Part shown: piece by piece, positions 60,544-64,000 of the stretch | Numbering within the stretch: position 1 is the stretch's first letter | How the letters are laid out: every line of letters starts with the position of its first letter | Assembly: GCF_937616625.2 (NCBI RefSeq) | Contig: NC_065577.1 | Coordinates: 2,893,001-2,957,000 of the forward strand | From: Mercurialis annua | Taxonomy: Eukaryota; Streptophyta; Magnoliopsida; Malpighiales; Euphorbiaceae | DNA: 64,000 nucleotides | Reading direction: 5' to 3' | Translations under genes and position numbers: made by a program | The notes under the pieces: generated by a model | Database searches by the model: none | The model's input: only the letters and a program-made list of their open reading frames with translations | Told to the model about the DNA's origin: nothing

Positions 60544-63500
60544 TTAACATTCATTTGATATATATCCACTCTTGATCTTCCACCTTCCATAAATGTACAG
60601 ATTTGCTGCATATCGCTCACGAACAACACTACAACTGATTTGTCTCGGAATAGCCTTCCCTTCTATCAAGTATTCAGCAAAAGCTGCAACGTAAACGCCA
60701 CAATCTCTGCATTGTGGTATAATAATTATGAAACTATCTCATTAAATCACTATTTCAAAAAAATATAAAAAAGACCAAAAGATAGAGACTTACGCATCCT
60801 CTTGAACAGGAAGGTTGTTAACATAAGCTACAACGAATGGATCAGTTTTTTTCTTGCCCATATAATAAACAGATTTGAAGTCGATGTCCCTTCGATCATA
60901 AAATCCAACAGTATCCAATAGAAATGGGATCAATGTTGCATATGCATTCATAGCAATAGAAGTATGCTTGTCATAGAGCTCACTCCTGCGAGAGTTGTAG
61001 ATAAAAAAAGTCCTATATTCAAAACTGAGCTTAGCAAGAATCCAATGATCCTGATTTTCACCATCAACTTTAAGATGAACTGGGAACAGTACATTCTTCA
61101 CATCTCCCCAAGCCCTCTTATAAACACCATCTTCACCAACAATGATATTATACAATTCAGAGAACTGCGGTATTTCAGTCACACTGCCAACCTCCTTATA
61201 GATTAAATACCCATTCTGCACATACTGGTCAAAGAAATTTGCACATGTACTGTAACCATTGTTCAGAAACAAACACTTCTTCCTCAAATATGCAAACAGG
61301 CAGTCAATATGCTGAAAATAAAATAATAAAACAAACCAATTAATAATAGAAGTATCATAAAAACATTTATGATCATAAAAACACATATTATCATAATGTT
61401 ATAATTAGATTATCATAATGTTATCAGAAAACATTATCTCATTATTTTATCCACTGTTTTCATCACCAGTGATTATCATAATGTTATCAATCTATATTAT
61501 CATATTGTTATCCAAATAATGATACACTTACACTTGAATCCAAATAAGCTCCAGGTGTATGAAGCTTGAAAAAGAAATCTTTCACACGAATTTCCTCTCC
61601 GCCAAGCCTTATAACTGGTTTTAAAATTTTATAGTTTGGATAATAAATTTCATGGCTACAAAAATTCAAAAAAATTGTGTTAAATACACAACAAGATAAA
61701 AAAAATATACATATTAAAATAAGAAAATGACAGAAAGCTTACTGTTCTGTTTTCCTCTTGTATGTGCCAACACAAATCCAATCATTAAATTCAGAAAGCC
61801 ATGCTTGATTACACATATCAGACACACTTTCTAGGAGCAACGGATTGCGATTTACAAACACCAAACCAACTGATTTAACCTTTTCAGGTTTGTCTAAGTT
61901 TCGAACTTTTTCCAGTAAAGCAAAAGATGGAATTGCCCAACTTTTTACATTTGTCAACGTTGTCTCCTTTTTCAAATTTTCACTAGCTTTCCTTGTGGGA
62001 AGCTGTTACAATACGAAAACAAAACATTGCATTATCATTACAATATCAAAAAATATTACATCTAATTAAAAATAAAATAAATTTAAAAACATTACTTTCA
62101 ATCTCCTTCTTGGAGGAGCAGTAACTGTTTTAACTTGTATATCTTGTTCAGCAATGACATTCTCTTCTTTTATAACTGTTTTTTTAGGAACCTTATTTCA
62201 TAAAACAGAAGGTTCAGTTAACTTATCTTGCATAAATAATTGAAAAATAAACAAAACCTAAATTTAATAAATACCTCATTCGAAATCCAGGTAGACAAAG
62301 ATGCCACAATAGAAGATACTTGTAGCTCACAAGCAGCAAGACCATCCATCTCAGTATCAGAATTATCATCCACTTTCTTCTCTAAAGTTGTCTTTGCAAC
62401 ATCTAAATCTGATTGCTCAACAGGAGGTGTCATAAACTCATCACTACAGACTTCACCAAGCATCTCAAATTCAACTTCAATTTGTTTGTGCATATCAGTT
62501 TTTTCACCAGCAGCACTACAAACATTCTGTTACATAAAAAATAATCAAAAATATTTCATATTATCATAATAGTATCATATAGTATCATATAATTATCATG
62601 ACACACTCAATGCATAAAAAAATTACATTATCATAACAGTATCAAAACATATTATCATATAATTATCATTATCATAACAGTATCATATAAATGTAAAAAA
62701 TAAGACATTATCATGTAATTATCATTATCATAACAGTATCACATAAATGTAAAAAATCAGCTCATATAAACACCATATTATCAATACAGTATCAATTAAA
62801 AAATAATAAAATTACATTATCATAACAGTATAAAGATAATACATTATCATTACAGTATCATGTAATTAACTTACAAGTAGCCATACAACTCAAAAAATAA
62901 AAAAAAGAACAGTATCATTACAATATCATAAAAAAGGAAGAGAGCAAAAAATTAACAAACTTGTATGCTTATACCTCCAAGTCAGATTCCTTTTCTTTTA
63001 AACTCAATTGTTCCTTGTCTGGAACACCATCAGTACTAATAGACTGCTCAGTTGCAACGGAATCCAGAGCTTCGTTAATATTCTTATCCTGCACCATCAG
63101 CTCAACAGCAGTAACATTCTCAGCCTGCTCCAACGGCTCAACGAAATTGACATTGTCGACCTGCTCCAACGGCTCAACAGAATTAAAATTCTCAGCCTGA
63201 TTAATATCATCAGCTACATTTACATTCTCAGCATCCCCAATTACATCCCTTTTTTGAACTAAATCAGCATCCTCAATTTCTTCTGTTATGTCAGGTAACT
63301 CAGCCTCCTTAACTACATCAAATTTATCAGTACACTGACTAGGATTGCTATCAAAAAAAGCATCCACATCAAAATTCCTCTCTGAATCATCAGCAATAGA
63401 ATCAACTTCTGCCACAGCTTCTCCCACATCTTCAGCCACATCTTCTACACCACAATCATCAATTTCAGGATTATCATTGGACAAGGATTTCACTTCCTCA

Positions 63501-64000
63501 ACATTTACCTCAGCATCAAACTAATAGCAGAAAAAGATTAATTAGTAAAATGTACAGTTAATTATAAAGAAATCAACAACAATAAAAAAAATACCTTTCC
63601 TCCAACTGATTCAGAAACAGGTACAACATTTTCATTATTTAAAATCGCAGCACTCTCCTTAAAAACCTTATGACTCACATCATCATCACTCACAGTTTCC
63701 TCCGATGAGCCACTGTTATTCTCATTAACAGTCTGCAAAAATGAAAATTAATCAAATTAATAATTAGAATAATGCATATTATTAAAATATATATAAAAAT
63801 ATTTACCTCAGAATCACCGTCAGAAGAATATATCAGTTCTTCTACAGTATCAGCCTATATTAAACAATGATTATATCATTATAAATAAAAAAGATTATCA
63901 TAAAAGTATCATCATATTCTCATTAATTAAAAACATTATCATGAACATATAAGCCATTAACAAAACAGCAAAACACAACTCATGAAAAAGCATAAAAATA
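60544..64000 (-). CDS. Ulp1/C48 peptidase-like gene of MULE delta (5' end outside window)
   Basis: Last exons on the minus strand: 61743-62002, 61532-61655, 60794-61311, 60544-60706, with in-phase joins; earlier exons include 62096-62191, one from 62275 upstream, and one around 62969-63521. The N-terminal part is acidic and repetitive (VEPLEQ…, EDVAEDVGEAVAE). The C-terminal part is a Ulp1-like domain: GAYLDSSHIDCLFAYLRKKC, then DHWILAKL with the His (codon 61045-61047), and VQEDADCGVYVAAFAEYL with the Cys (codon 60700-60702) and upstream Gln. At the third triad position the sequence is FIYNSRR, with Asn (60994-60996) where Ulp1 enzymes usually have Asp. SUMO/Ub-like proteases of this fold occur in Kaonashi-type MULEs; their role in transposition is unknown. 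Introns are TATCAT-rich. Substrate and activity are unproven. Confidence 0.85.

Larger units (their letters stand above)
55532..64000. mobile_element. MULE delta: autonomous-type element with transposase and Ulp1-like gene (partial)
   Basis: The left end is judged to be GAGAAAAATACATATTTACC at about 55532, similar to the gamma and alpha ends; candidate duplication TGGAATCTT at 55523-55531. The right end lies beyond the window. It contains a promoter, a spliced leader, an intact MURA-type transposase (+) and a convergent C48/Ulp1-like gene (-). Mutator-like elements carrying a Ulp1-type peptidase are known in plants (Kaonashi elements in Arabidopsis, CUMULE in melon). TATCAT-rich repeats fill nearly all non-coding parts. 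Confidence 0.85.

Noticed and set aside
60964..61206. Plus-strand 80-aa frame over the peptidase exon
   Set aside because: Antisense shadow of the Ulp1-like exon.

Overview
The window is AT-rich nuclear DNA of a flowering plant, most likely a eudicot. The basis is GT-AG introns, plant-type TERT, a spinster-type MFS transporter, RPL4 with a telo-box promoter, a plant F-box/Sel1 protein, and plant mobile elements (Mutator-like, Ty3/gypsy, LINE, MITEs, a Helitron-like end). I could not name the species. No tRNA, rRNA or CRISPR array was seen.

Layout. 0-2 kb: a short three-exon gene with weak SWIB/MDM2 resemblance (+) and a small 87-aa ORF (-). 3-10.9 kb: a complete 12-exon telomerase reverse transcriptase gene (+; 1323 aa when the exons are joined). 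11.6-18.6 kb: a complete 16-exon spinster-like transporter (-; 535 aa), convergent with TERT. 18.6-28.7 kb: mostly gene-poor, with one intronless F-box gene (21.2-22.1 kb), several MITE-like elements, a CWC22 pseudogene fragment cut by a LINE tail with an 18-bp target duplication, and a degenerate GTTTGAAAC repeat field. 28.7-30.9 kb: the two-exon ribosomal protein L4 gene (-) with TATA box and telo-boxes.

32-64 kb is a transposon nest. A Mutator-like element (MULE 'alpha', 32038-46342, 9-bp duplication TTAAAATTT) contains a second MULE ('beta', 32098-42264, duplication CACAAAATA). Beta contains an LTR retrotransposon (32149-38447, duplication GTAAC) with two 1646-bp LTRs that look identical, an Asp-type primer site and only a truncated gag. 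Beta carries a kinase-exon fragment and alpha a QALGGH zinc-finger fragment, so both look like Pack-MULEs. A third MULE ('gamma', 49850-53518, duplication AAATTTTTG) sits in a degenerate copy of the RPL4 5' end and promoter. A further copy of RPL4-upstream DNA (55.18-55.53 kb) adjoins a fourth, apparently coding-competent MULE ('delta', from about 55532 past the right edge). Delta has an uninterrupted 745-aa MURA-type transposase and, convergently, a Ulp1/C48 peptidase-like gene, the arrangement known from Kaonashi/CUMULE-type elements. Its 1.4-kb leader intron is almost wholly a 27-bp palindrome-bearing repeat array, and related TATCAT-rich sequence fills its other non-coding parts.

The cellular genes (TERT, transporter, F-box, RPL4) appear unrelated in function. 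The striking biology is in the nested MULEs, their shared terminal repeats, captured host fragments and internal arrays. All intron/exon joins are read by eye from splice signals and reading frame.
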